Part shown: in pieces, positions 8,220 through 17,352 of the stretch
How positions within the stretch are numbered: position 1 is the stretch's first letter
Layout: every line of letters begins with the position of its first letter
Assembly: GCA_018401235.1 (NCBI GenBank)
Contig: JAGYLC010000005.1
Coordinates: 1 to 47,745, forward strand
Source of the DNA: Kiritimatiellia bacterium
GTDB lineage: Bacteria > Verrucomicrobiota > Kiritimatiellia > SS1-B-03-39 > UBA6053
DNA length: 47,745 nucleotides
Reading direction: 5' to 3'
The notes under the pieces: generated by a model
Seen by the model: only the letters and a program-made list of their open reading frames with translations
Told to the model about the DNA's origin: nothing
Database searches by the model: none
Made by a program: the position numbers and the translations under genes

Positions 8220-10406
8220 ATGACTGTGAGTGAGTCCAGTTGGGTGTTGAATGCGGGCGGGGGAACGCTGCTGGCGGGATCGCTGTTGTTTCTGTTGTAT
8301 CTGGGTATTTCCCTCTATCATTTGAAGCAACTTGGTTTTGCCCGATATCGTCTGTTGACAGAGGGGATTAAATTTCTGGGGGCGGTGGTGTTGCTGCTGA
8401 CCCTGTTTCAGCCGGAGATCCACCGTCGCTCCCTGCGGAACGAGGCGGCGAGGATTGCGGTGATTCGGGATGTGACGGACAGCATGCAGACCCGGGATGT
8501 GTCTTCCGGGAACGATTCGATTTCCCGCAGCGAGTGGGTGGAGGGCCTGATGCAGTCGGAAGCCTGGCAGGCACTGGGGGAGGCGGTGGAGATTCAGATG
8601 GTGGAAATGGGGCATGCGGACAAACCGGTGTTCAAAGAAACGAATTTTCAGTCGGCCCTGGCCGCGGCCCGGAATTTGGATCAGTTGGCGGCGGTGTTGG
8701 TGCTGAGTGACGGAGGGCACAACGCGGTGGAATCTCCGCTTCCGGAAGGTCTAAGGCTTTCTGAGGAGGAGATTCCCGCCTATTCAATCGAGGTGGGGGA
8801 GCGCAACCGTCTGCCGGATTTGGTGTTGGAGGACGTGCGTTTCCCCAGCTATTCGATCATGAACGAGGGGTTGGTGCTGCCCTTTCGGGTTCGGAACACC
8901 CTGCCCGACACCGTGCCCGCGCAGCTGCGGCTGTTGGCGAACGGATTGGAGGTTGCTTCGCTGACATTGCCAGTTCGGTCGGGTGCTGCCGGGGAGGGGT
9001 CGCTACGCTGGGTGCCGCGGTCGGAGGGTCCGGTGTCCTTGAGGGTGGTGGTGGATCCGCATCCGCTGGAAGTCTTTTTCGACAATAATGAGCGGGAGGC
9101 GGAGGTGGACATTCGCCGGACCACCATTCGGGTATTGTTGATCGACAGTGTGCCCCGCTGGGAATATCGGTTTTTGCGTAATGCGCTGCACCGCGATCCG
9201 GGGGTGGAGGTGGACAGTCTGTTGTTTCATCCGGATATCGGCGTTCAGAGCGGACCGGGATTTCTGTCCGGATTTCCGGAGGCGCGGGATGAATGGTCGA
9301 ATTACGATGTGGTGTTTCTTGGCGATGTGGGGCAGGGAGAAGGAGAGTTGAAACCGGAGGATGTACGGAATTTGGAGTTGCTGGTGAGGGAGCAGGGAAG
9401 TGGACTGGTCTTTCTTCCCGGACCCCGCGGGGGACAGTTGCGCTTGATGGATACCCCTCTCGGCGCTCTGATGCCGGTGGAATATGATATCGGCGCACCT
9501 GCGGGCATGAACAGCGAATTGGAAATGCGCATGGAACTGACCCGGGAAGGGCGGGAACACTTATTGACCCAATTGCACGGATCTCCCAATCGAAATCTGA
9601 CTATTTGGCGCAATTTGCCCGGATTTCATTGGTATGCGGGGGTGACGCGGGCCCGGGTGGGGTCGGAGGTGCTGGCGACCCATAATTCACGTCGTAACGA
9701 AAGTGGACGAATCCCGCTGCTGGCCACCCGCAATGCCGGAACCGGGCATGTGCTGTTCCTGGGAACGGATGCGGCCTGGCGCTGGCGTCGGGGGGTAGAG
9801 GATTTATATCATTACCGTTTTTGGGGGCAGGTGGTGCGATGGATGGCGCATAAGCGTCACATGTTCGGGGACGAGGGTGCGCGCTTGTTCACGCAGCCCG
9901 AGCGTCCGCAGGTGGGGCAGGACGTGACCTTGACCGTATCGTTGAGGGGCGAAATGGGTCTGAGCGAGGAGACGCCTTTTCGATTGCGGATTAGGTATGA
10001 AGCCGGGGATGTGGTGTCCCCGTCGGTGACCGGTTTGGAGGGTGGAGGCACCTATCAGAGTCGATGGATTCCGCAGGCACCCGGCGCCTACGAGGTGGAG
10101 TTATTGGATGTGGAGGGAGGGTCGGAACCGTGGTTTCGGGCGGAGGTGATGGTGGAAGGCGAGATACCCGAAAAAATCGGGGAGCCTGCTCAGCCGGGGT
10201 ACCTGCGCGAAATGGCGCAGGTGACCGGGGGGCAAGCGGTGCGCATGGAAGAGGCGGAGGCCCTGCTGGAGCGTTTGCGTCGATTGCCCCGTGAGCAGCA
10301 GGTGTTGACGGTGGAACGGGTTTGGCAACATCCACTTTGGGTGGCAAGTTTGTTTGTATTTTTTGCATTGTACTGGATTCTACGTAAACGGCAGGGCTGG
10401 ATATGA
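8220..10406 (+). CDS. Membrane protein with degenerate VWA and GATase-like domains
   Basis: A 728-residue membrane protein. Two N-terminal helices (about 16-34 and 48-64) precede a von Willebrand A-like domain starting IAVIRDVTDSMQTRD, with a later VLVLSDGGHNAVE. The MIDAS pattern DxSxS appears as DVTDS. From about 300 comes a glutamine-amidotransferase-like fold (VLLIDSVPRWEYRFLRNAL, then LVFLPGPRGGQLRL) without an obvious catalytic cysteine triad. One C-terminal helix (about 705-722) follows. Such proteins normally sit downstream of MoxR-ATPase and DUF58 genes; those are absent, and transposon debris lies directly upstream. The ATG at 8220 has GAGGG thirteen bases ahead. First of four overlapping genes. 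A role in envelope or protein complex assembly is inference. Confidence 0.8.
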   Translation: MTVSESSWVLNAGGGTLLAGSLLFLLYLGISLYHLKQLGFARYRLLTEGIKFLGAVVLLLTLFQPEIHRRSLRNEAARIAVIRDVTDSMQTRDVSSGNDSISRSEWVEGLMQSEAWQALGEAVEIQMVEMGHADKPVFKETNFQSALAAARNLDQLAAVLVLSDGGHNAVESPLPEGLRLSEEEIPAYSIEVGERNRLPDLVLEDVRFPSYSIMNEGLVLPFRVRNTLPDTVPAQLRLLANGLEVASLTLPVRSGAAGEGSLRWVPRSEGPVSLRVVVDPHPLEVFFDNNEREAEVDIRRTTIRVLLIDSVPRWEYRFLRNALHRDPGVEVDSLLFHPDIGVQSGPGFLSGFPEARDEWSNYDVVFLGDVGQGEGELKPEDVRNLELLVREQGSGLVFLPGPRGGQLRLMDTPLGALMPVEYDIGAPAGMNSELEMRMELTREGREHLLTQLHGSPNRNLTIWRNLPGFHWYAGVTRARVGSEVLATHNSRRNESGRIPLLATRNAGTGHVLFLGTDAAWRWRRGVEDLYHYRFWGQVVRWMAHKRHMFGDEGARLFTQPERPQVGQDVTLTVSLRGEMGLSEETPFRLRIRYEAGDVVSPSVTGLEGGGTYQSRWIPQAPGAYEVELLDVEGGSEPWFRAEVMVEGEIPEKIGEPAQPGYLREMAQVTGGQAVRMEEAEALLERLRRLPREQQVLTVERVWQHPLWVASLFVFFALYWILRKRQGWI

Positions 10407-13400
10407 GCAAAAAAACAGTAACCCCTCAACAATTGCCCGCAGAACTTCAGCGGGCCTTGACACACTTTGAACGAAAATGGCGGTGGGTGAACACGCTACT
10501 GCTGCTGGGCTTGTTGGGGCTGATTCCTTTGCTGAGTTTCGGGTTGCTGTCGGTTTCGGACCGCCTGTGGGAGACCCCCGCCTGGGCGCGGTTTCTGCTG
10601 GCGCTGCCGGTGCCGATTCTGATGGTGGTGAGTCTGGCTCCCTGGCTGAAACGATGGGTGCTGGATCGGCCCGGTCCCAGACGGTTAGCCGCGTATATGG
10701 GGTCTCTCGATCCGAGGGTGGGGGATCGGCTGCTGGGGGCGGTGGAATTGGCGGAAGGCGGCAACGAGTCCTGGGCGGGATCCCCGGCGTTGCGTCAGGC
10801 GGCGATTCGACAGGTGGCAACCCAATTGGCGGATGTACATGCGGAAGAGCGGTTGGACCTGCGTTGGGTCCGCAAATTGGGCCTGGCCACGGCGGTGGTC
10901 TCAGCACTGGTGGTAGGCTATCTGGTGGTGGTGCCGGACGCGGCGTTCAACAGTTTTCAGCGCTGGCTGAAACCGCATGAGAGTATTGAGCGCTTTACTT
11001 TTGTGAGACTCTCCGGCTTTCCCGGTCACTTGGTGGTGCCGCACGGGGAGGCGTTTGAGTTTGAAGGCGAGGTCTCGCACGTCAAGGGCGATGCCATTTC
11101 GCGGGTGGACGCGCGGGTGAGCGGTCCTGAAAGGGTCGAAACGGTGACGGAGGCTTCCCGGGTACTGGTGCGGTCGGAGGGAATGACCCGGGATCGGGAG
11201 ATTGCGTTGTCGGCGGGGGATGCGCGAACCCGGATACAGGTGAATCCGTTGTTGCGCCCGGAGTTGCTGTCGATGGCGGCGTTGATTGAGTGGCCGGCGT
11301 ATCTTGAGATGGAATCGGAGGAGCGTCCCATGCGTCGGCGTCGATTGGAAGTGCCCACAGGCAGCAGGGTGCGCATCCAGGGAGCGGTCAGCCGTGAATT
11401 GGCCATGGTGGAAATGGCGGAAGGTCTGCAAGCGGAGATGGAAGGGGCTAATTTTGCTTTTCCCGGTCGGCTGGTTGAGGAAGGGGAAACGGTGGCGTTT
11501 TCCTGGACGGATCGGGAGGGGCTTTCACCGCGTCAGGAGGCGACAGTAGAACTGGTAGCCCGCGTGGATCAGCCTCCTGCGGTGTCGATGAGCGGTCTGG
11601 CTCCGGCAGTGGCGGTACTGGCGGATGAATTCTTGGAACTGGATGTGAGTGCCCGTGATGATTTTGGTCTCAAACGGGTGTGGAATCGGTTTCGCTTGGT
11701 TTCGGAGAGCGGGGGGCTGGCGCAGGTGTTGCAGGACCGGGAGATTTCCGGGATCTCGGGTGCGGAACGCATCCGTTTTTCGCCCGAACGGCTGGGGTTT
11801 GGTCCGGACAGCACCTTGGAGGTGGTGGCCTTGGCCGTGGATGCCTACCCGAATCGGGAACCCAGTCAGAGTGCACGCTTCCGGATTTTGGTTCTGAGCA
11901 AAGAGGATCATGCCAAGATGTTGCTCCAGCAAATGGAGCGGTATCAGGCTGAACTGGATGAATCGATCCGGCAGGAGTCGATGGCGTTGGATGCAAACCA
12001 GGCTACTTCCGAACGATCGGAGGAGGACCTGATGCACGAGTCAACGGATGAAACCTTGCGGGATCGGGCCATGGAGGAGCGGGCGAGGGCTGAGCAATTG
12101 TCCGATACGGTAAAAGGGGTGGAGGGATTGATTGCGGAAGCCACCAAAAACGATCAGATCACCGATGAGCAAATTGCGGATTGGGCCAGGATCTCGGAGG
12201 CACTGAAGCAGACGGCAGTGCCCGCGATGCAAGCGGCGGCGGCATCTTTAGATGCGGCGGCGGAGGCCTCGGCGGAGGCCTCGGCGGAGTCGGGTGATGA
12301 GGCGGAAGCGGAGAGACGTGAGAAATTGGAACAGGCCATCGCGGAACAGGAGGAGGCACTGGCGGCGATGCGGCAGGGAGAGGAGGACTTGAACGAGTCC
12401 ATTGAAAATTCGCTGTCCGAAAGTTTTGTGAATCGTTTCAAAGAATTGGCCCGGCTACAATTCGAGGTGCGCACCGACTTGGAGCGGATTTTGCCGGAAG
12501 TGATTGGATTGACTCTGGAGCAGGTGCCGGAGGAGTTGAAAAAGGTGATTGTGAAAAAGGCGGAAACCCAAGCGGCGATTTTCAGGGAAAGCCGATATAT
12601 TTATGATGACCTGGAGGGCTTTTTCCGGCGTTCCCGCAAGGAGGAACTGCGGGATGTGACCGATAGCATGACCGCAGAGAAGTTTACCGAGCGTCTGCCT
12701 GAATTGCGGGAGTGGATCCTGGCAAATTCGCTGGGGCGAACCGGTGCGGAGGCGGCGGAGTGGAACCGCCTGTTTTTGGAATGGGCCGCGATGCTGTCGT
12801 CGGAGGATGAGACCTGTGATGGCGAAGGGGGTGGTGCCGGAGATGAGGAAGAAGAGGACTTGGAAACCATGATTGCCCTGATACGGGCCCGGGAGCAGCA
12901 GGAGAAATTACGTTTGCACACCCGCACGCTGGACGAGTCCTATCCTGAGAACTTCTCCTATGACCGCGAGGCGGTGGAGTTGTCGGATCGACAGTACGAA
13001 ATGGCGGCGGGACTGCAGATACTTGAAAACCGAGTAAAAAAAGAGGAAACCAAACAGTTGGTGAGCATGGCATCGGGGCAAATGATGAATGCGGGAGTAA
13101 ATTTAAGACGGTCGGTAACCCGTCAGGAGACCATCGCGATTCAGACCGAGGTGATTGAATTGCTGGCCCAGGCACTGGAGCAGAGTATGGGCGGGGGACA
13201 AAGTGAGGATTCGGGGGAGCCCCAACAGAATTCGGCGGCGCTGATGCAGGCGATCATGCAAATGATGGCCGATTCCTCGAGTGCGCCGGGTGGGCCTCCG
13301 GGCACCCAGGGCGGAGAGGGTTCCACCGGGGGCGGGGATCCGGGAAGGGGCGATATCACTGGAGAAAGCCGTGTTCGACAGGGACGTGAGGACGAGGGGA

Positions 13401-13492
13401 GCCGGGCGGGCGCAGTCGATCCCGGTCATTGGCCCGGTCGCTATCGGGGCATGATGGATTCCTATTTTCAGGCGATGGAGGAGGGACGATGA
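10403..13492 (+). CDS. DUF4175-like large membrane/coiled-coil protein
   Basis: A 1029-residue protein with two N-terminal membrane helices (about 33-55 and 66-85), a motif GSLDPRVGDRLLGAVELAEG often seen in DUF4175-like proteins, and a third helix around 155-175 (VVSALVVGYLVVVP). A periplasmic stretch with Ig-like beta domains (about 190-490) follows, then a long acidic, alanine- and glutamate-rich region (500-660) predicted to be coiled coil. The C-terminus is rich in Gly, Ser and Gln (GGPPGTQGGEGSTGGG) and looks disordered. It overlaps the previous gene by ATGA and the next by ATGA. I assign DUF4175 by pattern only; the function is unknown in this group. Confidence 0.75.
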   Translation: MSKKTVTPQQLPAELQRALTHFERKWRWVNTLLLLGLLGLIPLLSFGLLSVSDRLWETPAWARFLLALPVPILMVVSLAPWLKRWVLDRPGPRRLAAYMGSLDPRVGDRLLGAVELAEGGNESWAGSPALRQAAIRQVATQLADVHAEERLDLRWVRKLGLATAVVSALVVGYLVVVPDAAFNSFQRWLKPHESIERFTFVRLSGFPGHLVVPHGEAFEFEGEVSHVKGDAISRVDARVSGPERVETVTEASRVLVRSEGMTRDREIALSAGDARTRIQVNPLLRPELLSMAALIEWPAYLEMESEERPMRRRRLEVPTGSRVRIQGAVSRELAMVEMAEGLQAEMEGANFAFPGRLVEEGETVAFSWTDREGLSPRQEATVELVARVDQPPAVSMSGLAPAVAVLADEFLELDVSARDDFGLKRVWNRFRLVSESGGLAQVLQDREISGISGAERIRFSPERLGFGPDSTLEVVALAVDAYPNREPSQSARFRILVLSKEDHAKMLLQQMERYQAELDESIRQESMALDANQATSERSEEDLMHESTDETLRDRAMEERARAEQLSDTVKGVEGLIAEATKNDQITDEQIADWARISEALKQTAVPAMQAAAASLDAAAEASAEASAESGDEAEAERREKLEQAIAEQEEALAAMRQGEEDLNESIENSLSESFVNRFKELARLQFEVRTDLERILPEVIGLTLEQVPEELKKVIVKKAETQAAIFRESRYIYDDLEGFFRRSRKEELRDVTDSMTAEKFTERLPELREWILANSLGRTGAEAAEWNRLFLEWAAMLSSEDETCDGEGGGAGDEEEEDLETMIALIRAREQQEKLRLHTRTLDESYPENFSYDREAVELSDRQYEMAAGLQILENRVKKEETKQLVSMASGQMMNAGVNLRRSVTRQETIAIQTEVIELLAQALEQSMGGGQSEDSGEPQQNSAALMQAIMQMMADSSSAPGGPPGTQGGEGSTGGGDPGRGDITGESRVRQGREDEGSRAGAVDPGHWPGRYRGMMDSYFQAMEEGR

Positions 13493-14496
13493 GATTTTTT
13501 ACACGTTTGGGTTTAGTGGTGCTGGGGATGTTGACGTTGCTGCAGTGCGGGTTTGCCCAGGCGCCATTGAGCGGATTGCAGGTGGGACAGGAGATCCCCC
13601 CAGAACTGGAGGACATGTACAAACGGGGGTTGGCTTATTTGGCGAGCACGCAAACAGCGCAAGGGAATTGGGAGGGGAGTTACGATCAGCAGCCGGGAGT
13701 GGTGGGATTGGCTTTGCTGACCTTTCTGGCCAGTGGGGAAGATCCGAATTATGGGCCCTACCGGCAGGTGATCAAGCGTGGCACCACCTATATTCTCAGT
13801 CAACAGAATGCCGCCACAGGTTACATCGGCAACTCCATGTACAATCACGGTTTTGCCACTTTGGCGTTGGCGGAATTGTATGGTCACCTGCTGGAGCCGG
13901 ACGTGGGGGATGCCCTGCAGAAGGCGGTAAAACTGATTTTGGAATCCCAGGAACAGAACTCGCTGGGGGCCTGGCGCTACACTCCGGTCTCCAAAGATGC
14001 GGATACCACGGTTTCGGGTGCGCCGATGGTGGCGTTGTTCGCGGCCCGGAATGCGGGGTTGAGTGTGCCGGAAAAGGCGTTTGAACGCGGACTCGCGTAT
14101 TTTGCCAGATCCACCGGAGGGGATGGCGGGGTGTCGTACACCAGTCATTCCGGGGGTGGAAATACGGTACGCACCGCTATTAGCAGTCTGGTGTTCAGCC
14201 TGGCGAATGATTATCAGTCGGAGGCCTCCCGTGCGAATTTCCGGTATTTGCGTGAGAACAAAGATCAGACTTCCAGTTCGTATCCCTATTATCAATTTTA
14301 TTATTTATCACAGGCCCTGTTCCAAGGGGATATGCAGGAATGGGAGTTGTGGAATCAGCGTGTGTTCCGGGTGTTCCAGGCTACCCAGGGACGGGATGGT
14401 TCCTGGAGCGGGCCCCGGGGTTCCACCTTCGCCACCGCCGGGGCCTTGCTCTCTATGGCCTTGAATTACCGACTGATGCCTATTTATGAACGTTAG
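13489..14496 (+). CDS. Secreted prenyltransferase/squalene-oxidase repeat protein
   Basis: A 335-residue protein with a signal peptide (MRFFTRLGLVVLGMLTLLQC, possibly a lipoprotein cysteine at 20). The mature part is an alpha-toroid of squalene-cyclase type: repeats such as GLAYLASTQTAQGNWEG, YILSQQNAATGYIG, LILESQEQNSLGAWRY and RVFQATQGRDGSWSG. It lacks the DxDD acid motif of true squalene-hopene cyclases and is exported, so triterpene cyclisation is unlikely; a binding or scaffold role, as in alpha-2-macroglobulin-type thioester folds, fits better. The ATG at 13489 overlaps the preceding stop (ATGA) and starts the signal peptide; an in-frame start at 13429 lies inside the upstream gene. Confidence 0.82.
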   Translation: MRFFTRLGLVVLGMLTLLQCGFAQAPLSGLQVGQEIPPELEDMYKRGLAYLASTQTAQGNWEGSYDQQPGVVGLALLTFLASGEDPNYGPYRQVIKRGTTYILSQQNAATGYIGNSMYNHGFATLALAELYGHLLEPDVGDALQKAVKLILESQEQNSLGAWRYTPVSKDADTTVSGAPMVALFAARNAGLSVPEKAFERGLAYFARSTGGDGGVSYTSHSGGGNTVRTAISSLVFSLANDYQSEASRANFRYLRENKDQTSSSYPYYQFYYLSQALFQGDMQEWELWNQRVFRVFQATQGRDGSWSGPRGSTFATAGALLSMALNYRLMPIYER

Positions 14497-17152
14497 GAAC
14501 CTTTGGATTTTGGGAGTCCTGTTCGGATGTCAGCTGGCGGCCCGATCCGGGGAGACCGCTATGCGTTTCGGGTTGGTGTTGCAGGGCGGGGACCGGCTGT
14601 CTGGCGATCTTGTCGCCACTTCCGCGGATACGCTTCGGATTGAGCCATATTGGGCTGAAGGAGTGGTTGAAGTACCGGTTTCCGAACTGTCTCATTACCT
14701 TCAACCGGGACAAGCAGGCGATCTGCTGGAGTCGTTTTTGATTCTGCACCTGAAATCGGGTGACATTCTAATGGCACGGGAGATTTCCGGAACGGACGGG
14801 ATCTTGAGGGTCACTACTCTGTGGGATCAAATACTGAGGGTGCAGATGGAGAAGGTACATGCGATCCGATTTTATGATCGGCAGCAGCTGTGGGCGCAAC
14901 CAATCTCGCCCGACGATTCGTTTCCTTCGCTGTCGGGACGGTCGCAACTCCGAACCGGTGGCCCTCTTTACCAAACGCTCCCGATCACGTACCCCGATTC
15001 TTTCGTGGTCGAGGTGGATCTGCAGGTTCCTGACGAGGATTTTCAAGTCCAGATCCAAGTCTTTAGTGATGAATCCCGAAATAATTTGGGGCGCGTGGTG
15101 TTGGAGCTGTCCGAGCGCCGGATTTCCGCGGCCTGGTTTCGGCGGGTCGTGGATCAGGGTTTCCGGGTGGAATCCTGGCAGACTGAGAATCCGGTGAAGA
15201 GTTCCCAGTACCATCTCCGGTTGTTCGGGGACATGGACAAAAATCAGTATTCGCTTTACCTCAATGAACAACTGATTAAAACCTGGGAAGTGGACCATAT
15301 GAGCACCTTGCTGGGTGGGTCGAGTACTCCGATTCAGATTCGGTCCACTGCGGGAGTTGAACCGATCTGGTTGAATTCCCTGCGGGTGCTGAACTGGAAG
15401 GGAGATGCGGCGGCCCCCGCTTTTTTGATGCCCGCAACTCACCCGGAGACGGTGTTGATTCTTGCCGACGGTCGGAAAGTACAAGGAACGCTGGATGAAA
15501 TCATAGCCGATTCTATTCGGTTTCAACCCGTGGACCAGCCGGATGTGGTCGTCTACGACCGCACGGAAATTGTCGAGCTGGTTTTTCCCGCATCGGAGCG
15601 GGAAAGGGCCTCGCCTCCATCCCTGGAGTCCCTTCGAATTTTTACCAGCTATTCGGACGAACGACTACAGGTGGAGCGGCTGAGGGTGGAGCATGGCACC
15701 CTTCGAGGGGATGTGGACTGGACGGAAGACGAGTTGGTGGTCCCGATGAAACAGGTGCAGATACTTGATTTCAAGCCGGGACAACGAGAGGAACCTCCGG
15801 TGAACCCTTCACAGACGCATCCCCACCATCTTCGCTTATTGAATGGAGATCAGGTGTCGGGCACCTACCTGGGGCAGTATGCGGAACAGGTGATTTTTCA
15901 ACCGGGTTGGCAGACCACGCCACTACATATTCATGGCAAATACGTGGATCGTTTGCTTTTTGGGCACCGTCCTCCGCCGCCAGGCGAGGGGTGGACTCTT
16001 ACGCTCTCAAATGGCGATACCCTCTCGGGACAGTTGCTGGAAAAAATCGGGGACGAACTTCTGCTGAAAACCAAGTGGAGCGATTCGGTGCGGATACGGA
16101 TGCCGCAGATAGTGAATCTTCGGAAACGTTTGCCGGGTGAAAATCTACGGGAGCGGGGGCCGTCCTCCATGGATGACTGGGTGCATTCCAATCGCAGGGA
16201 CTCCCTTTTGGCGGGCGAAGAAACCCGCTTCCGGGCGTCAACGGACGGGTGGTGGCTGTATCGGAGGGGGATGGTGCAGAAACGTCTTTCCGAAGTTCAG
16301 GAATCATTCCGGGTTTCGGTCCACATCCATTTACCGACCACTGGGCGGGCGAGTAGAGGGGTCGGCATCGCTCTTACCGCGTTGCCGAATGAAGACGGGG
16401 GCTATCGAATGTTGCAACTCACCCAGCGTGCAGATCAGTGGATCCTCAACGTGACGGATCCCCGTCGGACGGGTTCTCAACATAGTATGCTTTCATCTGT
16501 GGTACCCAATGAGGATGGAGATATCTGTTTTGAATTCGAATTCGACCACACCGAAAAACATGTCCGGATCCGGGCGAATGGCGTGTTGGCCTACGAATGG
16601 AGGGAACCGGACGGCTCGTTCACAACGGAACGGTACCAGCCGATGATCACCTTCTCGGTGAACGGAGGCCATACACGGGTGTTGATTCGGGAATGGAGAC
16701 TCTATGATCTTCCTGCCCCGTTTTTATTCCAATCCGATGTCGAGTCGTCTGCGGGAGTGCCTCAGGTCTGGCTTTCAAACGGAGACCAACTGCAGGGAGC
16801 TTGGAGGGGCCTGTCCGATCAGGGGGATTGGCTGATAACCCCGAAGGAATCTACGGAGGCCTTTGCGCTGGCGGCGGAGCGTATACAGGGCTTCGATCCT
16901 GCCGTGGTTCGGGAAGAACGAATCGTGCGAAAAGCCAGTCATGTTCGACTGGTTTTGAATGGGGGAATCGAGGAGTTCGTTGTCGAATTAGTGGCCGCAG
17001 ACGCGGAGGGGATTCGATTTCGGCGTGAGGGATGGAGTGGGGAGGAGACTGTACCTATGGAACAGCTGGAGCGGGTGGAGTTTAATCCCTATTGGCGGGG
17101 GGCGAGAGGGGTGAGGTACCCGGAGGGTGGTTGGATAAGGGGTAGTTGGTGA
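14486..17152 (+). CDS. 888-residue exported protein with repeated beta-barrel-like units and two lectin-like domains
   Basis: I do not recognise a family. After a signal peptide (about 1-22) the protein repeats a unit of about 50 residues with the pattern L-x-NGD-x-l-x-G ... v-x-v-P-x-x-x-l-x-x-l. Clear copies begin near 28 (GLVLQGGDRLSGDL), 90, 322 (LILADGRKVQGTLDEI), 450 (LRLLNGDQVSGTYLG), 508 (LTLSNGDTLSGQLLE), 757 (VWLSNGDQLQGAW) and 815. The units look like small SH3- or Sm-like barrels (inference). Between them lie two segments, about 165-315 and 600-745, resembling concanavalin A-like jelly rolls (for example YSLYLNEQLIKTWEV). It overlaps the previous gene by 11 bases and ends the operon. 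Confidence 0.72.
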   Translation: MNVRNLWILGVLFGCQLAARSGETAMRFGLVLQGGDRLSGDLVATSADTLRIEPYWAEGVVEVPVSELSHYLQPGQAGDLLESFLILHLKSGDILMAREISGTDGILRVTTLWDQILRVQMEKVHAIRFYDRQQLWAQPISPDDSFPSLSGRSQLRTGGPLYQTLPITYPDSFVVEVDLQVPDEDFQVQIQVFSDESRNNLGRVVLELSERRISAAWFRRVVDQGFRVESWQTENPVKSSQYHLRLFGDMDKNQYSLYLNEQLIKTWEVDHMSTLLGGSSTPIQIRSTAGVEPIWLNSLRVLNWKGDAAAPAFLMPATHPETVLILADGRKVQGTLDEIIADSIRFQPVDQPDVVVYDRTEIVELVFPASERERASPPSLESLRIFTSYSDERLQVERLRVEHGTLRGDVDWTEDELVVPMKQVQILDFKPGQREEPPVNPSQTHPHHLRLLNGDQVSGTYLGQYAEQVIFQPGWQTTPLHIHGKYVDRLLFGHRPPPPGEGWTLTLSNGDTLSGQLLEKIGDELLLKTKWSDSVRIRMPQIVNLRKRLPGENLRERGPSSMDDWVHSNRRDSLLAGEETRFRASTDGWWLYRRGMVQKRLSEVQESFRVSVHIHLPTTGRASRGVGIALTALPNEDGGYRMLQLTQRADQWILNVTDPRRTGSQHSMLSSVVPNEDGDICFEFEFDHTEKHVRIRANGVLAYEWREPDGSFTTERYQPMITFSVNGGHTRVLIREWRLYDLPAPFLFQSDVESSAGVPQVWLSNGDQLQGAWRGLSDQGDWLITPKESTEAFALAAERIQGFDPAVVREERIVRKASHVRLVLNGGIEEFVVELVAADAEGIRFRREGWSGEETVPMEQLERVEFNPYWRGARGVRYPEGGWIRGSW

Positions 17153-17185
17153 GAGGGGCAAGATAAATCTTTCCGTGCAGGGACT

Positions 17186-17352
17186 AAGGTGGAAGAGCCG
17201 TCCCGGCTCTTATTCAGCAGTGGACGCCGCAACCCTTGCAAATCGTCTTGCTCAGCGGCTGGACAATCTAATGGAAGGTGGAAGAGCCGTCCCGGCTCTT
17301 ATTCAGCGGCGGGACGCCGCAGCCACTTTGCAAATCGTCTTGCTCAGCGGCT
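17186..17352 (+). repeat. Tandem duplication carrying a REP-like hairpin
   Basis: Two copies of a unit of about 76 bases, 17186-17260 and 17275-17352, start 89 bases apart. Each begins AAGGTGGAAGAGCCGTCCCG, contains the hairpin AGAGCC-GTCCC-GGCTCT and ends CTTGCTCAGCGGCT. The second copy includes the last two codons and stop of the FAD oxidoreductase gene on the minus strand, so the 3' end of that gene was duplicated along with the hairpin. The hairpins may also terminate the convergent transcripts, though no long T run follows. Confidence 0.85.

Noticed and set aside
13489-14496. Squalene-hopene cyclase for hopanoids
   Set aside because: The protein is exported, half the normal length and lacks the DxDD motif; only the toroid fold is shared.
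17186-17352. A short CRISPR array
   Set aside because: Only two units, 76 bases each and immediately adjacent to a gene end; no spacers of uniform length and no cas genes.
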